A stretch of 60,173 nt of DNA from the NCBI GenBank assembly GCA_030549855.1, contig JAUQQP010000048.1, positions 1 to 60,173 on the forward strand, written 5' to 3'. This stretch comes from Cyanobacteriota bacterium SRBZ.bins.94.201705 (lineage in GTDB: Bacteria > Cyanobacteriota > Cyanobacteriia > Cyanobacteriales > Cyanobacteriaceae). The translations under genes were made by a program, and so were the position numbers. Below, in pieces: positions 28,580 through 37,843 of the stretch. The notes under the pieces were generated by a model. The model worked only from the letters and a program-made list of their open reading frames with translations. It searched no databases and was not told the origin of the DNA. The first letter of the stretch is position 1, and each line of letters opens with the position of its first letter.

Positions 28580-28798
28580 TTAGGAACCTTCCAAATTCAA
28601 GAAGGGCAACAGGGCCAAAATCCTTGCCCTCTTCACGGCGTCTGTTAATTCCCTTTGTTGACGGGCTGTCAATCCTGTAATCCTCCTCGGCAGAATCTTC
28701 CCCCTCTCTGTGATAAATTTACGCAAAAGTTCCACATCCTTGTAGTCGATTTTCTGGTTGCGGGGGATGGGGGATGTTTTCTTGCGAAAATAAGCCAT
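28580..28798 (-). CDS. rpsR: Ribosomal protein bS18
   Basis: Small-subunit ribosomal protein that binds 16S rRNA in the platform with bS6. The 72-residue protein has the conserved core [20 protein letters not shown] (residues 16-35) and [30 protein letters not shown], which is diagnostic. The N-terminus [15 protein letters not shown] is typical of cyanobacterial and chloroplast S18. It is 36 bases downstream of rpmG in the same direction, the usual rpmG-rpsR order of cyanobacteria and plastids. Confidence 0.97.
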   Translation of the reverse strand: MAYFRKKTSPIPRNQKIDYKDVELLRKFITERGKILPRRITGLTARQQRELTDAVKRARILALLPFLNLEGS

Positions 28799-28834
28799 AT
28801 TTTCTCCTCTCTAAACTACAAAAACCGCTTTATC

Positions 28835-29029
28835 CTACTTGATTTCCTTGTGAATAGTGTGTTTGTTGCAATAAGGGCAGTATTTCCTTAACTCCAGCCT
28901 ATTGGGGGTGTTTCTCCTATTCTTGGTGGTAGTATAACGAGATACACCATTGGAGCGCTTGTTGGGGTTAGTGCGACACTCTGTACACTCCAAGGTGATG
29001 ATTATTCGGGCACCTTTTTTGCTTGCCAT
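28835..29029 (-). CDS. rpmG: Ribosomal protein bL33
   Basis: Large-subunit protein near the E site. The annotated start is Met15 of the longer open frame (29029), giving the normal 64 residues that begin [18 protein letters not shown]; the extra upstream residues are not conserved. The cysteines of a zinc ribbon are kept (CTEC near 15-18 and CPYC near 53-56), so this is the zinc-binding form. It is followed by rpsR. Confidence 0.97.
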   Translation of the reverse strand: MASKKGARIIITLECTECRTNPNKRSNGVSRYTTTKNRRNTPNRLELRKYCPYCNKHTIHKEIK

Positions 29030-29235
29030 GGTCTGTCTTTGCCTATCCCCTCTTTTAGCTTTTCTAGACAATCTACTATTATCCTACAAAGCTGCCCTCT
29101 TTGACAAGTCCCCTAGCGATTTTTTTGTCGGCGGGTAGGGGGTTGGTAGGGATAGTAGGGTGTAGGGGTGGGGGATAGGATATAATAGTTACCCTACGGT
29201 AAAATTCTTTGAGCCACGATATTTTGAACTAAAAT

Positions 29236-30813
29236 ATGTTCTGGGCGGATAAAATAGCGGCAAGCTCACAACAGCCGGAATTGGTAAATGACTCGAAAAC
29301 CCCCTCTGGAAGAGTACATGTGGGCTCCCTAAGAGGTGTTATAATCCATGATGTCATCTATAGAGCGTTGAAAAGACAGGGAAAGCCGGCGCGTTTTACC
29401 TATGGGGTGGATGATTATGATCCCCTTGACACTGTACCTCGTTACCTAGATGCCGAAAAATTCTCCCCCTATCTCGGTTTTCCCCTCTGTAATGTGCCAT
29501 CCCCCGACCCCACCGTCGCCCCAGACTATGCTAAATACTATATGGGGGAGTTTCTCCAGGTATTCGACTACCTGGGAGTTAAAGCCGAAATCTACTACCT
29601 CAGGGACCTGTACCGCGAAGGTAAACTTAACTACTACATCGATTTATTTTTACGTAATGCCGCGGTAATAAGGGAAATTTATAAGGAGGTAAGTAATGCC
29701 CAACGCCCCGATGACTGGTATCCTTTTCAGGTGATTTGTGAGAATTGTGGGAGAATCGCTACTACCTATGTAAGCAAGTATGATGGGGAGAGGGTGTTTT
29801 ATACCTGTAGGGAAGATGCCACTGATTGGGTGAAGGGATGTGGGTATCAGGGATGGATTTCTCCCTTCAATGGTAATGGCAAGCTGCCTTGGAAGGTGGA
29901 ATGGGTGGCCAAGTGGGACCTGTTGGGGGTTACTATTGAAATGTCTGGAAAAGACCATTCTCAAAAAGGGGGCTCACGGGATGTGGCCAATGCCATTTGC
30001 CGCAAAATTCTCAAGAAAAAACCGCCCTTTCACTCCCCCTATGAGTTTATTCTCGTCAATGGCACTAAGATGAGTTCCTCTAAGGGGATTGGCTCCAGTG
30101 CCAAGGAAATGGCCGACCTTTTGCCCCCAGAAATTCTGCGTTTTTTGATGCTTAGAACTCAGCCCAAAACTGTTATTAATTTTGCCCCCAATTATGAGAC
30201 TATTACTCGTCTTTTTAGAGACTATGATGCTCTTCTAAATCAGTACGTCGACTTGTTAGCTAAGGGAGAAATATCGGAATTGCCTCCTACCCTTTTACCT
30301 CTCTATTACTCCCAACTAGAAGACGAAATAAAGCCTTACTACACCTTTGAACTTAGTACTATTATTTCCCTTCTACAAATACCCCATTTGGACTTAAAAG
30401 CAGAAATAGAAAAACGCTGTGACAGGCCCTTAACTGACTACGACTGGCAAAAAATAAATGAGCGAATAGATGTGGCTAAAAAATGGCTAGAATCCTATGC
30501 TGACGAAGAAGAAAAACTAGTGATATACTTTGACCAAATTCCAGAGAAAGTCTCTCTCCTTACCGACGAACAAAAACAGTATTTGCGTCGCCTAAGAGAG
30601 TATTTAGAAACTGTCAACAGATGGGAAGGGGAAGAATTGCAAACTGCTTTGTTTACCGTGACAAAAGAGATGGGAATTAGTCCTAATGTGGCTTTTCCGG
30701 CAGTTTATTATGCTTTTTTGGGCAAGGACAAAGGCCCAAAGGCTGGATACCTATTTTCCTACCTAGACAAGAATTTTGTTTTTAAACGTTTAGAGGAGGT
30801 TAGCAGTCTATAA
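29236..30813 (+). CDS. lysS: Lysyl-tRNA synthetase, class I (archaeal-type)
   Basis: Charges tRNA-Lys. This is the class I enzyme, not the class II LysRS of most bacteria. The 525 residues have a Rossmann catalytic core with the HIGH-type motif in PSGRVHVGS (23-31) and the KMSKS-type motif KMSSSKG at 278-284. A zinc-finger-like insert with CENCGR near 169 and further Cys near 193-205, EMSGKDHSQKGGS near 238-250, and an alpha-helical C-terminal anticodon domain are as expected. The start ATG 29236 lies 164 bases from divergent rpmG. Class I LysRS is patchy in bacteria, so lineage-specific acquisition is likely. I cannot tell if a class II enzyme exists elsewhere in the genome. Confidence 0.93.
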   Translation: MFWADKIAASSQQPELVNDSKTPSGRVHVGSLRGVIIHDVIYRALKRQGKPARFTYGVDDYDPLDTVPRYLDAEKFSPYLGFPLCNVPSPDPTVAPDYAKYYMGEFLQVFDYLGVKAEIYYLRDLYREGKLNYYIDLFLRNAAVIREIYKEVSNAQRPDDWYPFQVICENCGRIATTYVSKYDGERVFYTCREDATDWVKGCGYQGWISPFNGNGKLPWKVEWVAKWDLLGVTIEMSGKDHSQKGGSRDVANAICRKILKKKPPFHSPYEFILVNGTKMSSSKGIGSSAKEMADLLPPEILRFLMLRTQPKTVINFAPNYETITRLFRDYDALLNQYVDLLAKGEISELPPTLLPLYYSQLEDEIKPYYTFELSTIISLLQIPHLDLKAEIEKRCDRPLTDYDWQKINERIDVAKKWLESYADEEEKLVIYFDQIPEKVSLLTDEQKQYLRRLREYLETVNRWEGEELQTALFTVTKEMGISPNVAFPAVYYAFLGKDKGPKAGYLFSYLDKNFVFKRLEEVSSL

Positions 30814-30825
30814 ATACGGCTGTTT

Positions 30826-31638
30826 TTAGTCTTCCTCCGGCAATTGAAGTTGTGTGCTTCCATCCGGCAGGAATATAATTTTTCCTCCTACCCTTTCTAC
30901 CTCTAAACGGGCCCTTTCCCTTGTCTCCTTATCAAAAACACTCTTGAAAATCGTATACCACGCCCCTGCTCTTGCTTTTCTACTGTCTGGATTTTTGGCC
31001 AAGAATGCCGCTGTTTCTAAACTTCTTTTGGCAATTTCTTTACCTACTTCATCCCCCCTTGCCAAAGCCCATGAAGCCGCCATTTCATAGGATTGTTTAG
31101 CGGCTTTTATATCTCCTAAAAACAACATCTCGTCCACCCCTTTATAAATCCAAAGGTAGGGGGTATAAGGTGATATTTCTGGGGAAATATTTTTCAATAC
31201 TTTGTTTAACAATTCCACTGTCACCGGCGCCTGTCCAGCGTATACAGAATTCGCCGTGGAAAGTATCAGATAAGCATTCACAAAACGGGGGTCATAATCA
31301 CTTATTAATTCAAAATAGTCTGCCACCGCTGAATAACCGGTTTCTTTCCTCGCCGGACTATCTCCAAAATATTGTATAAACCTCAGATAGTACCAGTCTG
31401 CCAGAATGTTGTTATACCCAAGGGTTGGCATTTTTTTCTGTAACCTTAATGCGGTTTTTAATTTCTCTTCCTCCAGAAAATAATCTACATTTCCACGAGA
31501 GTTTTCTAAGTGTTTGGCGGCATATTGTTGTTGGGATTGGAAAATACTAGCCCCCGCCACCAACAAAACTATCCATGGCAAAAACCAACCCCATCTCATA
31601 GGCAAAAATCCCGCTAGTTTCTCCCTGGCAATCGACAC
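30826..31638 (-). CDS. Conserved membrane-anchored TPR-like protein
   Basis: A 270-residue protein with one N-terminal membrane helix (about 17-32) and a helical body. It carries TPR-like patterns such as LADWYYLRFIQYFGD, YDPRFVNAYLILSTA and AKQSYEMAASWALARG. This is the organisation of a group of conserved cyanobacterial proteins of unknown role. No catalytic motif is visible. It converges with lysS (12 bases between stops) and lies downstream of the hydrolase gene on the same strand. Confidence 0.7.
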   Translation of the reverse strand: MSIAREKLAGFLPMRWGWFLPWIVLLVAGASIFQSQQQYAAKHLENSRGNVDYFLEEEKLKTALRLQKKMPTLGYNNILADWYYLRFIQYFGDSPARKETGYSAVADYFELISDYDPRFVNAYLILSTANSVYAGQAPVTVELLNKVLKNISPEISPYTPYLWIYKGVDEMLFLGDIKAAKQSYEMAASWALARGDEVGKEIAKRSLETAAFLAKNPDSRKARAGAWYTIFKSVFDKETRERARLEVERVGGKIIFLPDGSTQLQLPEED

Positions 31639-31713
31639 TAATAATTATATGGAACAGACTGAAAAATATGACCGTCTACCCGCTATAATGCCACAACATA
31701 TCAGGGAGGAAAA

Positions 31714-31782
31714 ACAAGCTTTCACCCTATCAACCCTAGGATAGAGACAAGCCTCCACCCTGTGGGGACAAGCCTCACCCCT
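31714..31782. repeat. Three short imperfect repeats (ACAAGCCTCCACCCT type)
   Basis: Units of about 15 bases start at 31714, 31747 and 31768, each close to ACAAGC-TT/CT-CACCCT. They lie in the 163-base gap between two minus-strand genes. They may be part of a leader or terminator, but no hairpin with a U-tract was found. Confidence 0.6.
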
Positions 31783-31801
31783 GCCAACTAACCCAATTCT
31801 C

Positions 31802-32731
31802 TCAAACTGCGGTTAGATTATTCTTTCTCAGCCAAGAGAAGAGAATAGTATGAAACAACTCGGGGTTTTCATCATGAATGCAATGGCCGGCGTTGTCCAG
31901 TAGGTGTAATTCTACATTGGCATTGATGGCTGCTAAATCTGAGGCCTTTGTTGGTGGGATGAGTCTGTCCTTTTTCCCCCACATCAGGAGAATGGGGATG
32001 TTAATGTCTTCCAGAAGTTGCCTAGCAGAAATGGAAAATTTGTTGATGGATTTTGTCATAGCTATTAACGCCCTTGCTGCCCCAACATCTTTAGTGGGGG
32101 TGGTTATAATTTCCAGCAATTCTTCATCTAAATTAGCTTGATTGATATAGGCGATTTTTAAACTGCTCTTGATAACCTTTTTTTGTTTTGCTATCTGAAA
32201 AATTAGGCGAATTAATAGGGGGAAAGTCAACAATTCCTCTATTTTGTGTAATAATGGAGTTAGAATGGGGGCCTTGTCTTCTCTGTTACCCCCTAGCTGA
32301 GGAAGACTAAGCATTACCAATCCCTTGGCGGTTTGGGGGTAGGAGGCAGCAGTGTTTAAGGCTATCAACGAGCCTAAAGAATTGCCGATGAGAATACAGG
32401 GTTGAGAAATAAATTCCTGCCAAAAATCAAAAACTAGTTTTGACCACAAGGGTATACCATATTCAGTATAAGTCTTCTCAGAGGCTCCAAAGCCAAGCAA
32501 GTCTAGGGCATAAACAAAATGTTTTTGTCGAAAAACGGGGATATTATGACGCCAATGCCTAAGAGATACGCCGAAACCATGCAACAGGAGAATGGGTGGG
32601 GGAAAAAAGGGGTTATTGGCTTGTAATGGGGGGTAAAAGGTGTAGTGGATACGCCAACCATGCCATCGCCAATCCCTTTGGTAGCCGAATCTCTTCTCTC
32701 CCTCACTCTCTCCCCTCAGTCGCATCCCCAT
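31802..32731 (-). CDS. Alpha/beta hydrolase fold protein
   Basis: Soluble hydrolase-like protein of 309 residues. The lid-plus-core layout has the oxyanion region LLLHGFGVSLRHW near 48-60, nucleophile serine in GNSLGS near 116-121, the acid in WGKKDRL, and catalytic His in NAGHCIHDENPE, so the triad is complete. Substrate unknown; relatives in cyanobacteria are often annotated as esterases or haloalkane dehalogenase-like. The start overlaps the upstream glycosyltransferase stop by one base (TAATG), indicating translational coupling. Confidence 0.88.
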   Translation of the reverse strand: MGMRLRGESEGEKRFGYQRDWRWHGWRIHYTFYPPLQANNPFFPPPILLLHGFGVSLRHWRHNIPVFRQKHFVYALDLLGFGASEKTYTEYGIPLWSKLVFDFWQEFISQPCILIGNSLGSLIALNTAASYPQTAKGLVMLSLPQLGGNREDKAPILTPLLHKIEELLTFPLLIRLIFQIAKQKKVIKSSLKIAYINQANLDEELLEIITTPTKDVGAARALIAMTKSINKFSISARQLLEDINIPILLMWGKKDRLIPPTKASDLAAINANVELHLLDNAGHCIHDENPELFHTILFSWLRKNNLTAV

Positions 32732-33987
32732 TACCCCTTTTCGGGAAGAATATCAGTCTCGCCTTCAGTTTCAGCTTCTTCTAGTCGGATACCTATCAAC
32801 TTTAATTCCTCCTTCAAGTCGTCTGCTAGGGAGGGATTTTCCTGTTGATGTAAACGATAGGCAGTTTTAAACAAAGAGGCACTTTCCTCTATGTAACCCT
32901 GTTTAAATAATAACACCGCCAGGTTTTGATAGGCCCAGGGATAATTGGGGTTTAACCGGATTGCCTGGCGATAGTTTTCCATGGCAAGGGGAATATTACC
33001 CATGGCCTTATAAGTCAAACCCAGATTATAATAAGCCAGGGCATAATTAGGGGCAATTCTAATGCAGGTATTATATAGTTCTATTGCCCGCTGATACTGT
33101 CGACGTTGATAACACAAACTACCGTAGTTTAAGTATGCCCCTAGTTTCAATATTTCAGCTATAGGGATTTCTATTGCCTTTTGATAGTGTTTTTCCGCGA
33201 GGGTGAATTGGTTTTCCCTCACCATGGCATTAGCTAGGTGATAATGCAACTCGTGTAAAACCTGGGGGGTGGCAGAAGGAGAATTGTATTTCAAACCAGT
33301 TTTTAACAACTTTATCCCTTTTTTCACCTCTCCCAAAGACAAGTATAATGCCCCCAATTTGCTACACACATAGGCATCATGGGGATGACTTGCCCAATAG
33401 CTTTCCATTGCCTTTCTGGCTTTTTCCGTTTTGTTTTTTGCGGCAATGACACCCGGTTGATAACCATAGTGAAAAATTGCCACCTCTTCAGTCAAATCCA
33501 CCACCCGCCAGTGATTTTCTTTTTCCAGCAAAGCCATTACTGAATCATCTATTAAAGCATGATAGGGGCGAGAGAAATAAATTTGGGGGTGACGACGAAA
33601 CAGACGAGACACTAGGGAATAGGGGGAAGAATTGCTGCCAATTTCCTCGCGAATCAGATTAATTACTAAATTCTCCTTCTTTTCAGTCAACTGTTTCAAG
33701 AGGGGTATTACCTTCCTATTCAGCCTTTCATCCCCGTCTAATACTAACACCCAGTCTCCCGTTACGAATTGTAAAGCGAAATTGCGCGCCTGGGCAAAGT
33801 CATCCTGCCACTGATAATCATATACCTTTGCTCCCCATCTTGTGGCAATTTCCTTTGTATTATCTTCAGAACCTGTATCTACTATAACTACCTCTGTAAC
33901 TAGGGAAGAGACGGATTCCAGACACTGGGGGAGATTTTCCGCCTCATTTTTTACAATCATACACAGGGAAATGGTCATAGAGCTCAT
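32731..33987 (-). CDS. Glycosyltransferase family 2 protein with C-terminal TPR repeats
   Basis: The 418-residue protein has a GT2 domain in residues 1-200 (SLCMIVKNEAENLPQCLESV near 7-26, VIVDTGSEDNT, DWVLVLDGDER with a DxD-like metal site) followed by five or so TPR units (for example AYYNLGLTYKAMGNIPLAMENYRQAIRLNPNYPWAYQNLA). No membrane segment. This SPT/EPS-type fusion usually adds sugars to a polysaccharide or protein. Start may be Met1 or Met4 (33978). It is translationally coupled to the downstream hydrolase. Confidence 0.9.
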   Translation of the reverse strand: MSSMTISLCMIVKNEAENLPQCLESVSSLVTEVVIVDTGSEDNTKEIATRWGAKVYDYQWQDDFAQARNFALQFVTGDWVLVLDGDERLNRKVIPLLKQLTEKKENLVINLIREEIGSNSSPYSLVSRLFRRHPQIYFSRPYHALIDDSVMALLEKENHWRVVDLTEEVAIFHYGYQPGVIAAKNKTEKARKAMESYWASHPHDAYVCSKLGALYLSLGEVKKGIKLLKTGLKYNSPSATPQVLHELHYHLANAMVRENQFTLAEKHYQKAIEIPIAEILKLGAYLNYGSLCYQRRQYQRAIELYNTCIRIAPNYALAYYNLGLTYKAMGNIPLAMENYRQAIRLNPNYPWAYQNLAVLLFKQGYIEESASLFKTAYRLHQQENPSLADDLKEELKLIGIRLEEAETEGETDILPEKG

Positions 33988-34061
33988 CTAGGGGGGTATG
34001 GGTGGTGGGGTAGTAGGAAGGCTTGTCCTTCTTGCTTGGGGTGGTTTATAATCCTTTACAG

Positions 34062-34161
34062 GGGATTAGAGGCAATTGAGGATGGCATTTAAAATTAAAA
34101 ACAGAAACAGGAGGACTAATACACTTAGCATACCATGAAAAGGTTTAAATTTAAACAGACC
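34062..34161. repeat. Two-copy intergenic repeat, copy 1
   Basis: Shares GGCAATTGAGGAtGG, TTAGCATACCATGA and the palindrome TTTAAATTTAAA with copy 2 in the same order. It lies in the gap between the glycosyltransferase and the histidine kinase. No open reading frame. Confidence 0.75.
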
Positions 34162-34189
34162 CAAAAAGGGGATAGAAGGTAGACAGGAG

Positions 34190-34279
34190 AGGGATTGGAG
34201 ACAATTGAGGAGGGAATATGGTATTTAACAGGGGGGAGGTGGATTATAGCATACCATGAGGGGGTTTAAATTTAAATGG
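34190..34279. repeat. Two-copy intergenic repeat, copy 2, entering the kinase gene
   Basis: Second copy of the repeat at 34062-34161. Its terminal palindrome TTTAAATTTAAA (34265-34276) supplies the stop codon of the adjacent minus-strand histidine kinase gene, so the element reaches into the gene's 3' end. Confidence 0.75.
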
Positions 34280-35762
34280 AACTGCAGTAGGGGTAGCTAG
34301 TGTGGTTTCCCAGGGGTAGAAAAATAGTTATTATTTCCCCTCCGTTTGGTTTTTGTCGGATAGTCAATTTACCTCCCAAGGCTTGGAAGATGTTTTTAGT
34401 GACATCATCACTGAGAGAAAGACTACCAGTTTCCGGCTGAAAAAATAGCAGTCTTCCTAGGGATTTGCCTTCGCCGCCAATCCACCCCACTTCTGAGGAA
34501 AACTTTAGTTTCAATTGATTTCCCGCTGGCAATACCAACATTTTAAAACGACAGCCACTTGGCAAACCGCGGATGAATTTCTCCATCAAGCCATTTAGTA
34601 CTTGACTGAGTATGGCCGGCTCACTTATAATCTGAGGCAGTTTTTGTGGTATAAAAACTTCTAATACAATGTTTCTTCTTTCCGCTTGTCTTTGCCAGTA
34701 GGGTACAGTTTGGTTTAATATATTTTCCAATGATGTTGGTATTAGTCTGAGTCTTTCCCTTTTACTTTGCGACTCTAATTCTACCGCTTTAAATATCAAC
34801 TCCATGCGGTTTATTTGTTCCGTGCATTCTTGTTCTATCTTTTCTATGTATTTTAGCAACTCTGGTTCTTTTTGAGCCTTTTTCCCCAGCAATTTTGCCA
34901 AGGTTTTTATAGTTGTCAAAGGTGTCCTTATTTCGTGGGTTAACGCCTGCAGCAACTCCAATTCTGGGTAGGGGGTTAGGGGGGTTTTCTTCAAGGATAT
35001 ACTAGTTTTGCCCGGCTTTTCTTCTTTCGCTGTATCTACCTCCCTCGATTCTGCTAACTTTTGTCTTTTCAAACTCTCTATGAACAGCCTACTGAATTTT
35101 TCCACTATTGTGTATCCCGGCGTCACAATCTTAAATCGCTGGTTTACCTTTTCCAAAATTTCCCTTTCCGACGCCGATATAAATTCGGCCAACCTTCTCC
35201 ACAAATAACCCCAAACTCTCTCAATTATTTTGGGATTGAAGGAGAAAAAGAAAGCCGATTCCCTGTTATTTCTAATTCCCTTGATCAAAAACAGAGAAAA
35301 TGAGTCAGTAAAAACCAGACAAAACTGGTCGTGCACAAAATAATTTTCTGGTATTCTAATATTAGCGAAGGAGGATTCAAAGGCAAAATAATCAGTAGGC
35401 TGTGGTTTGCTACCACTGGGGGGGAGGGGGGTTACCGACGTCTGTGGAGACAAAACCACAGTATGTAGATGGGGGATGAGTTGCCAGTTGTTGATAACGG
35501 GGGTGGGGGAGGATATTACAAAGCCACTTAAGTCGGTGTTGAAGGCAGTATTTTTTTCCCTTTTAATTGTCAGCCATAATAGTCTTTCCAGGGAGGCGAC
35601 TGCCCCATTCCATTCATGGTATGCTTGAATAGGGCTGTCAGAAGCCTGATATGCCCCACCCTTGCCAACGCCGCTATTATTGTACTGTAAATCTTCCCAC
35701 TCCTGTTCCTCTATCAAATCCAATAGACTGATACTCCGACAGTACTCTAATTTCATCCCCAA
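34272..35762 (-). CDS. Sensor histidine kinase with degenerate ATPase domain
   Basis: Soluble kinase-like protein of 496 residues. The N-terminal half (1-230) is an unassigned sensory region without membrane helices. The HisKA domain is clear, with His276 in LTHEIRTPLTTIKTL. The following ATPase domain is poor: the N box reads LMEKFIRGLP with no Asn at the expected place, and the G1 DxGxG box is absent, though a GGEIITIFLPLG C-terminal strand is present. It may be a pseudokinase, or it may phosphotransfer by interaction with a partner. The true start may be Met3. The last codons come from a repeat element. Confidence 0.75.
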   Translation of the reverse strand: MGMKLEYCRSISLLDLIEEQEWEDLQYNNSGVGKGGAYQASDSPIQAYHEWNGAVASLERLLWLTIKREKNTAFNTDLSGFVISSPTPVINNWQLIPHLHTVVLSPQTSVTPLPPSGSKPQPTDYFAFESSFANIRIPENYFVHDQFCLVFTDSFSLFLIKGIRNNRESAFFFSFNPKIIERVWGYLWRRLAEFISASEREILEKVNQRFKIVTPGYTIVEKFSRLFIESLKRQKLAESREVDTAKEEKPGKTSISLKKTPLTPYPELELLQALTHEIRTPLTTIKTLAKLLGKKAQKEPELLKYIEKIEQECTEQINRMELIFKAVELESQSKRERLRLIPTSLENILNQTVPYWQRQAERRNIVLEVFIPQKLPQIISEPAILSQVLNGLMEKFIRGLPSGCRFKMLVLPAGNQLKLKFSSEVGWIGGEGKSLGRLLFFQPETGSLSLSDDVTKNIFQALGGKLTIRQKPNGGEIITIFLPLGNHTSYPYCSSI

Positions 35763-36106
35763 TCCACCATCTTCCTTCTACTGTCTAACCAGAGTTATAG
35801 CTCTACTGTTATACCATATCCATCCTAACTTTTTCTATCTTCCCACGGAGGGTTATAACCGAACTATACACTTACTGATTACCGTCTCTTCTTTACTTAT
35901 CACAGGGAAAGGCAAGATAAACCCCGACAGCCGCTTCCTTAACACCGCCTACAGCCCAAGAAGCCATATTAAATTTGGTATATGCCCTTGACAAGGGCGG
36001 GGGGGCCGGGCTAGAATAGGGATATAGGCGGTAGGCGGAGGGACTACCAAAACACTTGGGCAGCGCGCTTTTTAAACGAGAAAGATGCGCAACAATTTCT
36101 GACAAA
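35763..36106. other. Intergenic region with candidate small RNA promoter
   Basis: No gene is supported in these 344 bases. The right half carries a near-consensus sigma70-type promoter pointing right (see next entry) ahead of a GC-rich hairpin. An open frame on the minus strand (35893-36105) crosses it but has no family features. Confidence 0.5.
35988..36017 (+). promoter_or_regulatory. Candidate promoter with no downstream gene
   Basis: TTGACA at 35988-35993 and TAGAAT at 36012-36017 are separated by 18 bases, close to consensus on the plus strand. About 6 bases after the expected +1 (near 36024) a hairpin with arms GGTAG (36030-36034) and CTACC (36044-36048) follows, then AGCGCGCT and a T-run at 36069-36073. 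No plus-strand gene lies within reach; the next gene is on the other strand, so an antisense or small RNA is a possible product. Confidence 0.45.
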
Positions 36107-36850
36107 TCAGAGGTTAAAGAGGGTGTCGTGTGGGGGGATAGCGCGTTGGAGAATCTTTTGATATACGAGGTTTCGGAAGGTGTTTAAATCCTGTGGCCAG
36201 GAGTTGATGCATTGTTTTAAATGAGAAAGGATGTCACCTGTGTTGGGGAGAGGATAGTTGAAATTACCAACAAACAAAACGGCGGAAAGGAAGGAGTTGT
36301 CAGGTTGTTGAAGACGGGCAGGATTGATGTTGAGGGAGAAACGGCAATTGTCCAACTCGTAGAAGAGACTGAGGGCGGTTTGGGGTGTAGTATTGCCGAA
36401 GTTTTGCCAAGGACCAGTATTGAGGAAGGTTTGATTGATGAAGTCCTTACCGGCATCTTCACCACCGGAGGGGAAGGGGATAACCAGTCGAGGGCTAAAA
36501 CTAACAGTTTGATACTCAGCGTTGGGCATTTTGTTTATATATTGTAGAGCCACCTGGGCGAATTGTAGCTGGTTTAGTGGTTTATTGGCCACTGCTTCGA
36601 GGAAACTAATAGCGTTACCCTGGGCTACAATGTTAACACCATTTTTGAAACTGACTTGGGAAATCCGGGGGTTGACAACGGGTTGACTAGCTAATTCCCA
36701 GGAGGTGGGGATAATACCACTCATGGTGAGTAATTCATAACTGAGAAGGGTGGGATTGAAGTTTTTAATAGCCAGGGTGATAGTTAACTCCTCTATGTCG
36801 GGGATAGCCGCAGGAGTGGCTTGTGGAGGGGTAGAAGTGGTTTTGTCCAT
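36107..36850 (-). CDS. Conserved hypothetical protein
   Basis: I do not recognise this protein. The frame could start at TTG 36877, but ATG 36850 (Met-Asp-Lys-Thr) is chosen; neither has a good ribosome binding site. About 247 residues, soluble, no signal peptide, with an Asn- and Pro-rich alpha/beta pattern (TIALAIKNFNP-like, LNQLQFAQVALQYINKMP near 100). It lies 61 bases downstream of accD on the same strand. Composition is like the neighbours, so it is likely real and cyanobacterial. Confidence 0.6.
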   Translation of the reverse strand: MDKTTSTPPQATPAAIPDIEELTITLAIKNFNPTLLSYELLTMSGIIPTSWELASQPVVNPRISQVSFKNGVNIVAQGNAISFLEAVANKPLNQLQFAQVALQYINKMPNAEYQTVSFSPRLVIPFPSGGEDAGKDFINQTFLNTGPWQNFGNTTPQTALSLFYELDNCRFSLNINPARLQQPDNSFLSAVLFVGNFNYPLPNTGDILSHLKQCINSWPQDLNTFRNLVYQKILQRAIPPHDTLFNL

Positions 36851-36910
36851 AGGATATGGAATATAGTACTGCACCAATAGGTTAACTCAATTTTCCCCCT
36901 TTGACAAACA

Positions 36911-37843
36911 CTAATTTTCCCGGTTAGAAGGAGATAATCCCACCTCTACTGGTTGTGGCTGATGGTGGTTTTTCTCACTGAGGGGATAAAAAGGTTGGTG
37001 TAGGCTAATTAACTGTGCTAAGGTTTTCTTGAGCTGTGGGCGAGGTACAATAGCGTCTATAAAACCATGTTTTAAGAGATACTCGGAGGTTTGGAAGCCT
37101 TCTGGCAATTTTTCCCTTAGAGTTTGTTCAATCACCCTTCTGCCGGCAAAACCTATAGTAGCCTTTGGTTCGGCCAAAATCAAGTCTCCCAGCATAGCAA
37201 AACTTGCTGTTACCCCTCCGGTTGTAGGATTAGTTAATACAGATATGTATAAGAAATTTTTTTCGTGGTGTCTTTGTAGTGCACCAGAGATTTTGGCCAT
37301 TTGCATCAGACTGAGCATGCCTTCTTGCATTCTGGCGCCGCCGGAGGCACAGACAATCACCAGGGGGAGACTATTAGCAGTAGCATGTTCAATGAGACGG
37401 GTAAGTTTCTCCCCTACAACTGAACCCATGCTACCCCCCATAAACCGGAAATCCATTACCCCTAGGGCTACAGGCAACCCGTCTATCAAGCCTACGCCAG
37501 TTTGGACTGCATCTGGGAGGGAAGTTTTCGCTTGTAGTTCTCTTAGTCTTTCTGCGTAGCTCTTTCGGTCGTAAAATTTAAGAGGATCAGTGGGGAGAAT
37601 ATGCTCATTTAAAGGCTTCCATGTCTTGGCGTCTATCAGTTGGGCAATTCTCTCGTCACTTGGTACCAACAGATGATGGCCACATTCCAAGCATACCATG
37701 CAGTTGGCCTTTAGATCCTTAGTATAGGACAGGACGCCACATTCCGGACACTTAGTCCATAAGCCATCAGCAATTTCTCTGGGGGGGGGATTTATCCTCG
37801 GTTTGGATTTACGTAGATTATCAAACCAGTCCAGTAATGACAT
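36911..37843 (-). CDS. accD: Acetyl-CoA carboxylase carboxyltransferase subunit beta
   Basis: Beta subunit of the carboxyltransferase that makes malonyl-CoA, the first committed step in fatty acid synthesis; works with AccA. The 310 residues include the N-terminal zinc ribbon (Cys32, Cys35, Cys51, Cys54 in CPEC...CLEC) and the crotonase-like carboxyltransferase core with [14 protein letters not shown] near 135-148, [20 protein letters not shown] near 165 and the substrate-facing [17 protein letters not shown]. The C-terminal 20 residues are unconserved. Upstream is psbO and downstream a hypothetical gene, all minus strand. Confidence 0.97.
   Translation of the reverse strand: MSLLDWFDNLRKSKPRINPPPREIADGLWTKCPECGVLSYTKDLKANCMVCLECGHHLLVPSDERIAQLIDAKTWKPLNEHILPTDPLKFYDRKSYAERLRELQAKTSLPDAVQTGVGLIDGLPVALGVMDFRFMGGSMGSVVGEKLTRLIEHATANSLPLVIVCASGGARMQEGMLSLMQMAKISGALQRHHEKNFLYISVLTNPTTGGVTASFAMLGDLILAEPKATIGFAGRRVIEQTLREKLPEGFQTSEYLLKHGFIDAIVPRPQLKKTLAQLISLHQPFYPLSEKNHHQPQPVEVGLSPSNREN

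Noticed and set aside
35893-36105. 70-codon frame on the minus strand near the promoter-like site
   Set aside because: No similarity recognised and it crosses the GC-rich hairpin; kept only as an intergenic note.
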